The translations under genes and the position numbers were made by a program. Shown here piece after piece: positions 1-9,284 of a DNA stretch of 64,000 nucleotides (its first letter is position 1; each line of letters starts with the position of its first letter). Under the pieces are notes generated by a model. It was not told the DNA's origin. It worked only from the letters and a program-made list of their open reading frames with translations, and did no database searches. The DNA is from Alkaliphilus sp. B6464 (GTDB lineage: Bacteria; Bacillota; Clostridia; Peptostreptococcales; Natronincolaceae): positions 2,418,001 through 2,482,000 of the forward strand of contig NZ_CP058557.1 in the NCBI RefSeq assembly GCF_018141165.1, written 5' to 3'.

Positions 1-756
1 GGAACCTTATTGGAAATTGAACTTCATAAATATGTAGCTACGGAAGAAATAAGAGAAATTACTGATAAATATGACTCTAGCTCAAGTATAAATATGTTAG
101 GTGAGGAAAAGACAACAGTTCAGATTAGAATGAACGAAGACTTTGATAATGAAAAGCGTACAGAGATTTTTGAAGAATTTAGGGAAAAATATAATTTAAC
201 TGAAGAAGACTTTTTAAGAGCAGATCAATTTGGACCATCAGTAGGAAAAGAAATTCAGGGTAAAGCACTACTTTCAATGCTTATCGCTGCTGTTGGAATG
301 TTAATATATATTACAATTAGATTTGAGTTTAGCTTTGCTATTTCAGCTATTATAGCATTAACTCATGACGTTTTAATTGTATTAGCAATGTACTCTATAC
401 TTCGAGTACCCGTTAATAGCCCTTTTGTAGCTGCCATTTTAACTATTCTAGGATATTCTATTAATGATACAATTGTTATATTTGATAGAATAAGAGAAAA
501 CATTAAATTTATGAAAAAGTCTGACTACACACAGGTAGCTAATGATAGTATTTCACAAACAATCACTCGTTCAATAAATACTTCATTAACAACATTAGTT
601 ACTATTTTAGCCCTATATATTTTAGGAGTAGATCAAATTAGGGAATTTGCACTGCCACTAATGATAGGTGTTATAACTGGAACCTATTCCTCTGTATTCA
701 TTGCAAGCCCATTATGGGTTATGATTAAACAAAGACAAAGGGCAAAACATATCTAA
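1..756 (+). CDS. secF: Protein translocase subunit SecF (5' end outside window)
   Basis: SecF is the smaller partner of SecD in the Sec secretion machinery; it sits in the membrane and uses the proton gradient to help pull exported proteins across. The reading frame is open from the first base (GTLLEIEL), which matches the conserved GGTLL segment after the first membrane helix, so the apparent TTG at 10 is internal and the true start lies upstream. About 250 residues are visible: a periplasmic loop, then five hydrophobic segments from about residue 85 with the SecF signature ILGYSINDTIVIFDRIREN. The next gene is recJ. secD is expected just upstream of the window. Confidence 0.95.
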   Translation, partial: GTLLEIELHKYVATEEIREITDKYDSSSSINMLGEEKTTVQIRMNEDFDNEKRTEIFEEFREKYNLTEEDFLRADQFGPSVGKEIQGKALLSMLIAAVGMLIYITIRFEFSFAISAIIALTHDVLIVLAMYSILRVPVNSPFVAAILTILGYSINDTIVIFDRIRENIKFMKKSDYTQVANDSISQTITRSINTSLTTLVTILALYILGVDQIREFALPLMIGVITGTYSSVFIASPLWVMIKQRQRAKHI

Positions 757-777
757 TAAATTTAGTATGTCATAGGA

Positions 778-817
778 GTGGTAATAATATTAATAAAGTA
801 TTGTTACCACTTTATCT
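778..817 (+). terminator. Rho-independent terminator after secF
   Basis: GTGGTAATAATA (from 778) pairs with TATTGTTACCAC (to 810) with one bulge-like mismatch, followed by a T-rich tract. It sits about 20 nt after the secF stop and ends the sec transcription unit. Confidence 0.75.
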
Positions 818-851
818 ATTTTTACTAGATATTTGACGAAAAAAATATAAA

Positions 852-989
852 TTATAAAGAAGGTTTTTATTAGATTTTGTTGAATATGTGCTATGGGCAG
901 CGGTAGCTGCTTTTATTGTGAATACAACAAGGCTCCCGGGACCCATCGGCAATCTTTAATTGCGTTGATGGGTGGGGTTCTTATTATAA
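852..989 (+). ncRNA. Candidate structured RNA element between secF and recJ
   Basis: This gap carries nested inverted repeats too regular for an ordinary spacer. An outer stem pairs TTATAAAGAA (852-861) with TTCT..TTATAA (978-989). It encloses one arm closed by TTGTTG (877-882) and CAACAA (925-930), tipped by GCAGC-ggta-GCTGC (897-910), and a second arm ACCCATC (941-947) / GATGGGT (967-973). The segment is also more G+C rich than its flanks. I do not recognise a named riboswitch in it. It could be a leader of recJ, 31 nt downstream, or a free small RNA. Only the folding pattern is seen; the function is unknown. Confidence 0.4.
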
Positions 990-1019
990 AAAAATTTACA
1001 TGCAGTAGGTGAATTGAAT

Positions 1020-3539
1020 ATGATACATAAGAAGTATTGGACATATAACAAGTTGGATAATATAAAGGTTGAAGAATTATCAAACAGTCTTGGAATTACA
1101 TCAACTATTTCGAGAGTTTTATTAAATAGAGGAATAGCAAATCGTGATGAAGCAAAGAAGTTTTTATATTCAAGTTTAACTCAGCTGCACGATCCATTTC
1201 TTCTTAAAGATATGGGTAAGGTTGTCGATCGAATTAAGGAAGCCATAAGAAATAATGAAAAAATATGTATTTATGGTGATTATGATGTTGATGGGATATC
1301 AAGTACATCGATTATGATTAAATATTTTAATTCAATCAACCACCCTGTCAGCTATTATATACCTAGTAGAATGGAAGAAGGTTATGGATTAAATAAAGAT
1401 GCCATTGAGAAAATATTTATTAATGGAACTAGATTAATCATTACAGTGGATTGTGGTATTACATCTGTAGAGGAAGTAAAATTTGCGAATAGTTTGGGAA
1501 TAGATATGATAATAACCGATCACCATGAATGTCAAAACGTGTTACCTGATGCTTACGGTATTATTAATCCAAAACAAAAGGATTGCTCATATCCTTTTGA
1601 TAAAATCTGTGGATGTGGATTAGTCTTTAAATTAATTCAGGCATTGACACCGGCGGAGGTTTTTAAAACATCTATATACGATTACTTAGATATTGCTGCA
1701 ATAGCCACAGTAGCCGATGTAGTTTCTTTAACAGATGAAAACCGGGTTATAGTTAAAAATGGTCTTGAATACATTTCTGAAAGTATAAATCCTGGTATTC
1801 AGGCTTTATTGAAGGTTTGTGGGTTTGAAGATAGAAGATTAAATGCAGGAAATATAGCTTTTGGCCTTGCTCCTAGAATTAATGCTGCAGGTAGAATTAG
1901 TTCTGCAGATGCTGGTGTCCAACTACTTACAGCTACAGATGTTAATCATGCTAATAAAATTGCACAATTACTAAATGAAGAGAATAGATATAGACAAGAA
2001 ATTGAAATGAATATTTTAAATGAAGCTATAGATATTATTGAAAGAAATTCTGGGTATGCTAGTGATAATATTTTGATTATTTATAATGAAGGATGGCATC
2101 CTGGGGTGATTGGAATTGTTGCATCTCGGATTGTTGAAAAATATTACAAGCCAACGGTAATTTTAGGAGTAGAAGAAGGTATAGCTAAAGGATCAGCTAG
2201 GAGCATACCTGGATTTGACCTATTTGATGCTATGAATAAATGTAAGGATTTATTTATAAAATTTGGTGGGCACGAACAAGCTGCAGGATTATCTATTAAT
2301 GTAGAAAATATAGAAGCATTTAGACAACAAATTAATTTAATTGCAAAACAAACCTTAACAGAAGAAGATTTTATTCCTAAGGTTTTTTATGATGATATAC
2401 TAAAAATTGAAGACATTAGTGAACAGCTTATAGATGAGATTCAACAATTAGAACCATTTGGAATGGGGAATCCGGCACCAAAGTTTATTTCTCAAAATTT
2501 ACGTACAGTAGATATAAGAGGAATAGGAATTGATAAAAAACATATAAAATTTAAATTAGAATCTAATGGAAATTACATTGATGGTATTGGTTTTGGACTA
2601 GGAGATTTTCAACAATTAATAGAATTAGATGATGAGATTGATATTGTATTTTCTCCAGAATATAATGTATACAATGGAAATCGCAAGCTACAGTTTAATA
2701 TAAAAGATATTAAGATTAAACATAGCCTAAATTATAGAAAACATCCTGTATTAAAAGAATATTATCAGAATTTTTTAATGAGCAAATATGAAACTGATAA
2801 AAGACTTATTGATATTCCGCTAAAAATACTAAAGGGAGAAAAAGATAAGATAGTACGCGAAAAGGTTGAAGGTGCAAGCAAAATAAAACCTATTCTTATA
2901 CTAGCAAATACACTAAATCATGCCTATAGACTACTATCTCTCCTAGAATATAAAAAAAGCTCCAGCTTAAATAGTATATCAATTGGTTTTAATCAACCTA
3001 ATACTGACAATTTAGACTATGAAGTTTACGTAGTTATTAACCCTGTTGTTGATAAAATACAGTATAAAAGATATAATAATATTATTCTTTATGATATGTT
3101 TTATTCTCTAGGTCAATTGAAAGCTTTTGTAAATCAAAATCATATAGAAAGAACTATTTTTTTATACGAAGATGGAGATGAGGAGTCTAATCTTAGTATT
3201 TTGAAAAGTATAATACCAACTAGGGAACAGTTGGTAGCTATATACAAATACCTAAAAGATAACAAATCTAAGAGAATATCCCATTCATTTGAAAAAATAT
3301 ATGATGATATAAAGTGTAGGCATAATTTAATAATAAACGAAGCATTATTTAATAATGCTCTAGCCATATTTGTGGAAGGAAGTTTATTAACTTATAATTT
3401 TGAAAATAATGCTTATAACATACATATGTTAGAACCTACTTGTAAGGTGGATTTAAATAAATTAAAATATACTCAGTATCTGGAGACGATAAAGTACCAG
3501 TATAATGATTTTAAAAATATATGGCTACAATTGCTATAG
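1020..3539 (+). CDS. recJ: Single-stranded-DNA-specific exonuclease RecJ
   Basis: RecJ degrades single-stranded DNA 5' to 3' in recombination and mismatch repair. The 839-aa product has the DHH phosphoesterase core: IYGDYDVDG near residue 90, VDCGIT near 150, ITDHHE near 168, then the DHHA1 GGHEQAAG motif near 420 and an OB-fold region. The last 250 or so residues form the extra C-terminal domain seen in Firmicute RecJ. I chose ATG 1020 because TAGGTGA lies 7 nt upstream; an in-frame TTG at 1014 is too close to that site. The stop overlaps the ribosome-binding site of apt, so the two are probably co-translated. Confidence 0.95.
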   Translation: MIHKKYWTYNKLDNIKVEELSNSLGITSTISRVLLNRGIANRDEAKKFLYSSLTQLHDPFLLKDMGKVVDRIKEAIRNNEKICIYGDYDVDGISSTSIMIKYFNSINHPVSYYIPSRMEEGYGLNKDAIEKIFINGTRLIITVDCGITSVEEVKFANSLGIDMIITDHHECQNVLPDAYGIINPKQKDCSYPFDKICGCGLVFKLIQALTPAEVFKTSIYDYLDIAAIATVADVVSLTDENRVIVKNGLEYISESINPGIQALLKVCGFEDRRLNAGNIAFGLAPRINAAGRISSADAGVQLLTATDVNHANKIAQLLNEENRYRQEIEMNILNEAIDIIERNSGYASDNILIIYNEGWHPGVIGIVASRIVEKYYKPTVILGVEEGIAKGSARSIPGFDLFDAMNKCKDLFIKFGGHEQAAGLSINVENIEAFRQQINLIAKQTLTEEDFIPKVFYDDILKIEDISEQLIDEIQQLEPFGMGNPAPKFISQNLRTVDIRGIGIDKKHIKFKLESNGNYIDGIGFGLGDFQQLIELDDEIDIVFSPEYNVYNGNRKLQFNIKDIKIKHSLNYRKHPVLKEYYQNFLMSKYETDKRLIDIPLKILKGEKDKIVREKVEGASKIKPILILANTLNHAYRLLSLLEYKKSSSLNSISIGFNQPNTDNLDYEVYVVINPVVDKIQYKRYNNIILYDMFYSLGQLKAFVNQNHIERTIFLYEDGDEESNLSILKSIIPTREQLVAIYKYLKDNKSKRISHSFEKIYDDIKCRHNLIINEALFNNALAIFVEGSLLTYNFENNAYNIHMLEPTCKVDLNKLKYTQYLETIKYQYNDFKNIWLQLL

Positions 3540-3553
3540 GGAGGAAAAATTTA

Positions 3554-4072
3554 ATGGACTTAAAAAGCAAAATAAGAGTAATCGAAGATTTTCCTAAGAA
3601 AGGCATAAGTTTTAAAGATATTACTACTCTTTTAAAAGATGGAGAAGCTTATAAATATTTAGTAAGAGAGTTATCAGATCAGCTTAAGAACTTAAATGTT
3701 GATGTAATAGTGGGCCCAGAGGCTAGAGGGTTTTTAATTGGAACTCCAGTTGCATACGATTTAGGAGTTGGATTTGTACCTATAAGAAAACCTGGAAAAC
3801 TGCCAGCTGAAACAATTAGTTATGAATATGAACTTGAATATGGTACAGATTTACTACAAATACATAAAGATGCAATTAAGCCCGGACAAAGGGTAGCTAT
3901 ATTAGATGATTTATTGGCTACTGGTGGAACTGTACTGGCTACGGCCAAACTAATTGAGCAGCTTGGAGGACAAGTAGTTTCAATTAACTTTTTAATTGAG
4001 CTTAATTTCCTACAGGGAAGAGATGTATTAAATGGCTACGAAGTACATTCATTAGTTCAATACGAGGATTAA
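3554..4072 (+). CDS. apt: Adenine phosphoribosyltransferase
   Basis: Salvages adenine by joining it to PRPP to make AMP in the cytoplasm. The 172-aa length is typical. Visible motifs are [10 protein letters not shown]-like ([11 protein letters not shown], about residue 55) and the PRPP-binding loop [13 protein letters not shown] at about 116-128. The start ATG 3554 follows GGGAGGAAAA directly after the recJ stop. The order recJ-apt-rel is common in Clostridia and Bacilli. Confidence 0.96.
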   Translation: MDLKSKIRVIEDFPKKGISFKDITTLLKDGEAYKYLVRELSDQLKNLNVDVIVGPEARGFLIGTPVAYDLGVGFVPIRKPGKLPAETISYEYELEYGTDLLQIHKDAIKPGQRVAILDDLLATGGTVLATAKLIEQLGGQVVSINFLIELNFLQGRDVLNGYEVHSLVQYED

Positions 4073-4187
4073 AAAATTAAGTGCTATAGTGAGCACCATT
4101 TTATATAGGTGATTATTATAAGGTTTACTTTGAAAAGCTATAATTTTTCTATTGCATATAAGCTACTGAAGAGGGTGATTTTATATT

Positions 4188-6359
4188 ATGTTGGAAAATT
4201 TAATAAGTAAAATTGAAGAATATAATCCACAATGTGATGTTGAGCTTATTATTAGAGCTTATAATTTTGCGGAAAATGCACATCAAGGTCAATATAGGAA
4301 ATCAGGTGAAAGATATTTTATTCATCCTGTAGAAGTAGCTAAAATTTTAATAGAGTTACAAATGGATAGCAGTACAATAGCTGCAGGATTGCTTCATGAT
4401 GTAATAGAGGATACAAATTATGGATATGAAAAAATCAAGAAGGAGTTTGGTGTAGAGATAGCTGATTTAGTAGAAGGCGTAACCAAGCTAACACGGTTAT
4501 CATTTAATTCTAAGGAGGAAAGGCAAGCTGAAAACCTTAGAAAAATGGTACTAGCTATGGCAAAAGATATACGGGTTATTTTGATTAAATTAGCCGATCG
4601 TCTTCATAATATGAGAACCCTTAGATATCATAATGATGAAAAACGAAAGGAAACAGCTATAGAAACTTTAGAAATTTTTGCACCAATTGCTCACAGGTTA
4701 GGTATTTCTAGAATCAAATGGGAATTAGAGGACTTATGTTTAAGATATATTGATCCTGAAGGATATTATGAGCTAGTAGAAAAAGTAGCTAAAAAAAGAC
4801 GTGACCGTGAAGAATTTATAAGAGATGTAATAGCAAATTTAAAAGATAAATTAGATGAATTTGATATTGAAAATGAAATTACTGGTAGGCCAAAGCACTT
4901 TTATAGCATATATAGAAAGATGGAATATCAGGGCAAGTCTTTTGATGAAATATTTGATTTTTTAGCTGTTAGAGTAATAGTAAACAGTGTTAAAGATTGC
5001 TATGGAGTTTTAGGAGTTGTTCATACAATATGGAAACCAATACCTGGACGTTTTAAAGATTACATTGCAATGCCTAAGCCTAATATGTATCAGTCTTTGC
5101 ATACTACGGTAATTGGTCCTCAAGGAGAGCCTTTCGAAATTCAAATTAGAACTATGGAAATGCATCAAATTGCTGAATATGGTATTGCAGCCCACTGGAA
5201 ATATAAAGAAGGTAAAACAGATACTGTCGAACAACAAACGGATGTAAAATTAGCATGGTTAAGACAAATGCTAGAGTGGGAAAAGGAAGTAAAAGATCCT
5301 AAGGAGTTTATGGAATCCTTAAAGATTGACCTATTTACTAACGAGGTATTTGTATTTACACCTAAAGGAGAAGTTATTAATCTTCCAACAGGATCAACAC
5401 CAATCGATTTTGCATACAAAATTCATTCTGGGGTTGGTAATAAATGTGTAGGCGCCAAAGTAGATGGACGTATAGTTCCCATTGATTACAAATTAAAGAA
5501 TGGCAATATAGTACAAATTCTAACCTCTTCTAATAGCGTGGGACCTAGCAGAGACTGGTTAAAAATCGTTAAAAGTTCGCAGGCTAAAACCAAAATAAAA
5601 CAATGGTTTAAAAAAGAACGCAGAGAAGAAAATATTGATAAGGGACAGGAAATAATAGATAAGGAAATAAGACGGCTAGGGCTTAATATACCCCCGGCAC
5701 AACTACAGAAATTATTGATAAGTATGGCTAGAAAGCTTGGCTTTTCCAATGAAGAAGATCTATATGCTGCAATTGGATACGGTGGTATTGCATTAACTCA
5801 GGTAATGCCTAAGATTAAAGAAGCTGCAAGAAAGGAAACTGCTCAAGAACATGTAGTAGAAAAAGAAGTTCAACCTGTACCTAAGGAAAACGATAAGAAG
5901 AAAAAAGAAGATGGTCAAGGTGTTAGAGTTAAAGGAATAGATAATATAATGGTTCGCTTTTCAAGATGTTGTAATCCTGTTCCTGGAGATAATATTGTAG
6001 GATATATTACAAGGGGACGAGGAGTTTCAATTCATCGTAAAGACTGTCCAAATATAGTTGATAATATAGAAATTATGGATCGTTTTATAGAAGTTGAATG
6101 GAATATTGATAAAGCAATCTCCTTCCAAGTGGAAATACAGATTAAAGCAACTGATCGCAAAGGTCTTTTATCTGAATTAACCATTGTTTTATCGGAAGCT
6201 AGGATTCCGATAAATGGATTAAATGCTCGAATAACTAAGGAGCGTACGGCTATATTTAATATGGTCTTAGAAATTAATGATATAGAACATTTAGATAAAT
6301 TAATGCAAAAACTAAAAAACTTAAAAGGCGTTATAGATATATTTAGAGTAACCACTTAG
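4188..6359 (+). CDS. relA: Bifunctional (p)ppGpp synthetase/hydrolase (Rel/SpoT family)
   Basis: Makes and degrades the stringent-response alarmone (p)ppGpp. The 723-aa protein has the full long-RSH architecture. An HD hydrolase domain carries LLHDVIEDT (about 69-77) and KLADRLHNMRTL. The synthetase domain contains GRPKHFYSIYRKM and IAMPKPNMYQSLHTTV. A TGS domain follows at about 385-450, then a cysteine-containing region (FSRCCNPVPGD) and a C-terminal ACT domain from about 645. Both catalytic halves look intact, so it should be bifunctional. It starts at ATG 4188 after GAGGGTGA and is followed 13 nt later by dtd. Confidence 0.96.
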   Translation: MLENLISKIEEYNPQCDVELIIRAYNFAENAHQGQYRKSGERYFIHPVEVAKILIELQMDSSTIAAGLLHDVIEDTNYGYEKIKKEFGVEIADLVEGVTKLTRLSFNSKEERQAENLRKMVLAMAKDIRVILIKLADRLHNMRTLRYHNDEKRKETAIETLEIFAPIAHRLGISRIKWELEDLCLRYIDPEGYYELVEKVAKKRRDREEFIRDVIANLKDKLDEFDIENEITGRPKHFYSIYRKMEYQGKSFDEIFDFLAVRVIVNSVKDCYGVLGVVHTIWKPIPGRFKDYIAMPKPNMYQSLHTTVIGPQGEPFEIQIRTMEMHQIAEYGIAAHWKYKEGKTDTVEQQTDVKLAWLRQMLEWEKEVKDPKEFMESLKIDLFTNEVFVFTPKGEVINLPTGSTPIDFAYKIHSGVGNKCVGAKVDGRIVPIDYKLKNGNIVQILTSSNSVGPSRDWLKIVKSSQAKTKIKQWFKKERREENIDKGQEIIDKEIRRLGLNIPPAQLQKLLISMARKLGFSNEEDLYAAIGYGGIALTQVMPKIKEAARKETAQEHVVEKEVQPVPKENDKKKKEDGQGVRVKGIDNIMVRFSRCCNPVPGDNIVGYITRGRGVSIHRKDCPNIVDNIEIMDRFIEVEWNIDKAISFQVEIQIKATDRKGLLSELTIVLSEARIPINGLNARITKERTAIFNMVLEINDIEHLDKLMQKLKNLKGVIDIFRVTT

Positions 6360-6372
6360 ATAGGAGGTAAAT

Positions 6373-6822
6373 ATGAGGGCTGTAGTTCAAAGAATATCAC
6401 AAGGAAAGGTAGTAGTAGAGGATCAAGTTACTGGTGCTATCGATAAAGGTTTGTTAGTTTTTTTAGGAGTAACAAATGAAGATAATATTCAAGATGTAAA
6501 ATATATGGCTGAAAAAATTGTAAACTTAAGAATATTTGAAGACGATAATGAGAAAATGAATTTATCTGTTATAGATGTAGAAGGTAAAATTCTTGCAGTA
6601 TCTCAATTTACACTTTTAGGGGACTGTAGAAAAGGAAGACGTCCTAATTTTACAGAGGCAGCTAGACCGGAAATGGCTGATGAACTATATAAATCCTTTA
6701 TAGAAGAATGCCAAAAACTAGGGATAAATGTTGAAACAGGCGTATTCCAAGCCCATATGATGGTACACCTAATCAATGATGGTCCAGTAACTATACTTAT
6801 CGATAGTAAAAAAACATTTTAA
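6373..6822 (+). CDS. dtd: D-aminoacyl-tRNA deacylase
   Basis: Removes D-amino acids wrongly attached to tRNA. The 149-aa protein matches the family over its length: [15 protein letters not shown] at the start, the active-site segment [16 protein letters not shown] (about 77-92) and the C-terminal Gly-cisPro-type stretch [16 protein letters not shown] lies 7 nt before ATG. rel-dtd is a standard Firmicute pair. Carriage by a Stickland fermenter that racemises ornithine is plausible but not special. Confidence 0.96.
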   Translation: MRAVVQRISQGKVVVEDQVTGAIDKGLLVFLGVTNEDNIQDVKYMAEKIVNLRIFEDDNEKMNLSVIDVEGKILAVSQFTLLGDCRKGRRPNFTEAARPEMADELYKSFIEECQKLGINVETGVFQAHMMVHLINDGPVTILIDSKKTF

Positions 6823-6833
6823 GGAGGAATTTT

Positions 6834-7454
6834 ATGTTTTTAGAAAGAATTCCAGCAGGAGTATACGCGGTTAATTGCTATGTTGTAGGTGATGATAAAA
6901 CAGGTAAATCTGCTGTAATAGATCCAGGTGGTGATGTTGATAAAATAATTGAAGTATTAGAAAACAATGAGTTTAAATTAGAATATATTATATTGACCCA
7001 TGCTCATGGAGACCATATAGGTGGTTTAGAGGAATTACGGGAAAAAACTGGAGCTCCTGTATATATGCATAAAAATGATCTACACATGTTAAAGAATAGT
7101 AAAATTAATCATTCTGTTGCAATAGGTGGTGTTAAAGTTGAAACAGAAGCAGACGCTTTCGTAGAAGATGGAGATACATTGGAATTGGGAGAGTTAAAAC
7201 TTTCTGTTATTCATACGCCGGGACATACTCAAGGTGGAATATGTATACAAGTTGAAAATGTACTATTAAGTGGAGATACATTATTCGCAAACTCTATTGG
7301 CAGAAGCGACTTAGAGGGTGGAGATCAAGAACAGCTAATAGACTCTATTAAAAATAAACTTTTTGTACTCAATGAAGATTTAACAGTTTTACCTGGACAT
7401 GGTCCTGCCACCACTATTAGAATTGAAAAAACTACAAATCCTTATGTAAGGTAA
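6834..7454 (+). CDS. Metallo-beta-lactamase-fold hydrolase (YqgX/glyoxalase II-like)
   Basis: A 206-aa cytoplasmic hydrolase with the complete binuclear metal signature: THAHGDHIGG (about 57-66), HTPGHTQGG (about 128-136), SGDTLF with the bridging Asp, and a terminal LPGHGPAT. It resembles the short glyoxalase-II-like proteins that hydrolyse thioesters, but the substrate cannot be read from sequence. It lies 11 nt after dtd behind AAGGAGG and one base before hemZ, so it belongs to the same operon. Confidence 0.9.
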   Translation: MFLERIPAGVYAVNCYVVGDDKTGKSAVIDPGGDVDKIIEVLENNEFKLEYIILTHAHGDHIGGLEELREKTGAPVYMHKNDLHMLKNSKINHSVAIGGVKVETEADAFVEDGDTLELGELKLSVIHTPGHTQGGICIQVENVLLSGDTLFANSIGRSDLEGGDQEQLIDSIKNKLFVLNEDLTVLPGHGPATTIRIEKTTNPYVR

Positions 7455-7455
7455 A

Positions 7456-8967
7456 TTGAAAAAAATGATTAAAGTTATATGCATAGGACATAATTATGAA
7501 TATGAAATAAGAGAATTACTAAAACTATTTTACAAGCAAAGTGAAATAGAAATTAGCTGTGTTAGCTTTGGAGAGTATGTTGAAGAAGATTTTAATAGAC
7601 AAATTATTTCTAAAGAAACATTATTAACTAGTATGCTAGTTGTTAAAGAAAATAAAGCTATTGCTACTTCTAAGTTAAATGGTGAAGAGAAAATAATAGA
7701 AGAACAATTAGATAATAAGACTGAGTTAGAGATAAAGAAAACAATTAAGAGATTAATTAAAAAAAGCCTTTTTAAGCTCCTTCAAAAAAGTAAAAATATT
7801 GAGGTGCCTTGGGGTATTTTAACAGGAATTAGGCCTACTAAAATTGTTCATGAGCTATTAGAAAATGGTTTTAGTGAAGAAAATATTATGTATACTTTAA
7901 TAAATGAATATTGTATAGATACTAGTAAAGCCAAACTATTGTTAGATGTAGCTAAAACAGAGTATAGATATGTATATCCTATTGATGAATCAAAAATTAG
8001 TTTATATATAAGCATACCTTTTTGTCCAACTAGATGTCTATACTGCTCGTTTCCTTCTAATCCATTAAATCAATCTGCACATTTAGTAGATAGTTATGTG
8101 GATGCCCTGTGCAGGGAGATAGAAGGTGTGGCAAAGCTAATTAAAGAAGTGGGGAAAAAGGTTCAAACAATTTATGTTGGTGGAGGAACACCAACTACTC
8201 TTTCGGTTACACAATTTACCCGTATATTCGATACAATTAAAGCTAGTATAGATTTGGACTATCTTGAAGAATTCACAGTAGAGGCTGGAAGGCCAGATAC
8301 AATTGATTATGATAAGTTAATGTATCTAAAGGGAGCAGATATTACTAGATTAAGTATTAATCCACAAACTATGAACAATTGTACTTTAAAGGAAATAGGA
8401 AGAGAACATACCGTTGACGAGCTAGTTAAATCTTACAAAATGGCTTTGGAAATCGGGTTTGAAAATATTAATATGGATATTATAATTGGACTTCCAGGTG
8501 AAGATACAAAAATGGTAGAACACACTATGAATGAAATTAAAAAGCTCTCTCCCATTAATTTAACAGTGCATACATTAGCAATTAAAAGAGCTTCTAGATT
8601 GAAAGATCAAGAAGAAGAATATAGTCTTGCTGAGCAACAAGAAGTGATGGATATGCTCGAAATTACACAGAATTATGCTGAAGTTATGGGATTAAAACCA
8701 TATTATATGTATAGACAAAAGCATATGGTAGGTAACCTTGAAAATATAGGATATTCAAACCCAGGTTATGAATGTATATATAACATTCAAATTATGGAGG
8801 AAAAGCAGACTATACTTGCATTGGGAGCAGGAGCTGTCTCTAAGATTACATTTCCTAGTGAAAATCGACTAGAAAGGGTACCAAATATTAAAAACTTAGA
8901 GCAATATATTGAACGCGTAGATGAAATGATCGAAAGAAAAAGAAAGTTTTTTATTGACAATATTTAG
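7456..8967 (+). CDS. hemZ: HemZ-type radical SAM enzyme (coproporphyrinogen dehydrogenase-like)
   Basis: A HemW/HemN-family radical SAM protein. The cluster motif CPTRCLYC (CX3CX2C) is at about residue 190, followed by YVGGGTPT and IIGLPGED, typical of this group. The unusual 170-residue N-terminal extension and 503-aa length fit the HemZ branch, which is annotated as oxygen-independent coproporphyrinogen oxidase but whose reaction is unproven. The start could be TTG 7456 (AAGGT 4 nt upstream) or ATG 7465; neither is ideally spaced. The strong hisS promoter overlaps its last codons. Confidence 0.88.
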   Translation: MKKMIKVICIGHNYEYEIRELLKLFYKQSEIEISCVSFGEYVEEDFNRQIISKETLLTSMLVVKENKAIATSKLNGEEKIIEEQLDNKTELEIKKTIKRLIKKSLFKLLQKSKNIEVPWGILTGIRPTKIVHELLENGFSEENIMYTLINEYCIDTSKAKLLLDVAKTEYRYVYPIDESKISLYISIPFCPTRCLYCSFPSNPLNQSAHLVDSYVDALCREIEGVAKLIKEVGKKVQTIYVGGGTPTTLSVTQFTRIFDTIKASIDLDYLEEFTVEAGRPDTIDYDKLMYLKGADITRLSINPQTMNNCTLKEIGREHTVDELVKSYKMALEIGFENINMDIIIGLPGEDTKMVEHTMNEIKKLSPINLTVHTLAIKRASRLKDQEEEYSLAEQQEVMDMLEITQNYAEVMGLKPYYMYRQKHMVGNLENIGYSNPGYECIYNIQIMEEKQTILALGAGAVSKITFPSENRLERVPNIKNLEQYIERVDEMIERKRKFFIDNI

Positions 8968-8982
8968 AAAATATCATATAAT
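8954..8982 (+). promoter_or_regulatory. SigA-type promoter of the hisS-aspS leader
   Basis: TTGACA (8954-8959), 17-nt spacer, TATAAT (8977-8982): a perfect consensus promoter. It overlaps the end of hemZ and starts transcription just before the T-box leader. Confidence 0.85.
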
Positions 8983-8997
8983 AGATAGAATCAATAA

Positions 8998-9236
8998 GGA
9001 TATTACAATGATTAGGAATAGTAGTCAAATATCATGTTTTAGCGAGTCGGGGATGGTGAAAGCTCGATACAATAGAGTTTGGTGAAGACACCTATGAGTA
9101 GATTTTCTGAAATTTAGTAGGAAAATCCGTGAACCTGCGTTAATGGTAAAGTGGGATTTAATCCAACTAGGGTGGTACCGCGGGAAATCAACCTCTCGTC
9201 CCTTCAATTTATATTTAGGGATGTAGAGGTTTTTGT
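8998..9236 (+). promoter_or_regulatory. T-box riboswitch controlling hisS-aspS
   Basis: Uncharged tRNA binds such leaders and prevents termination so that aminoacyl-tRNA synthetase genes are expressed when their amino acid is scarce. Visible parts are the AGTAG element near 9020, the Stem I apex pattern GCGAGTCGGGGATGGTGAAA (from about 9042), a specifier region GAAGACACC (9085-9093), the invariant T-box AGGGTGGTACCGCGG (9169-9183) and a terminator, CCTCT..TCCCT pairing with AGGGATGTAGAGG before TTTTT. The specifier most likely reads GAC (Asp, 9087-9089); the overlapping CAC (His, 9089-9091) is noteworthy because both cognate genes follow. Confidence 0.93.
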
Positions 9237-9284
9237 GTATTCAAATTTAATTTTAGTTATTTATATAGAATGGAGGTAATTAAA

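Noticed and set aside
4081-4187. GTGCT/AGCAC hairpin upstream of rel considered as a terminator or leader
   Set aside because: The stem is only 5 bp, without a proper T-run; not strong enough to call.
5010-6355. Minus-strand ORFs of 75-107 codons inside the rel gene
   Set aside because: They are antisense to a conserved gene with intact motifs, with no upstream site and no family resemblance.
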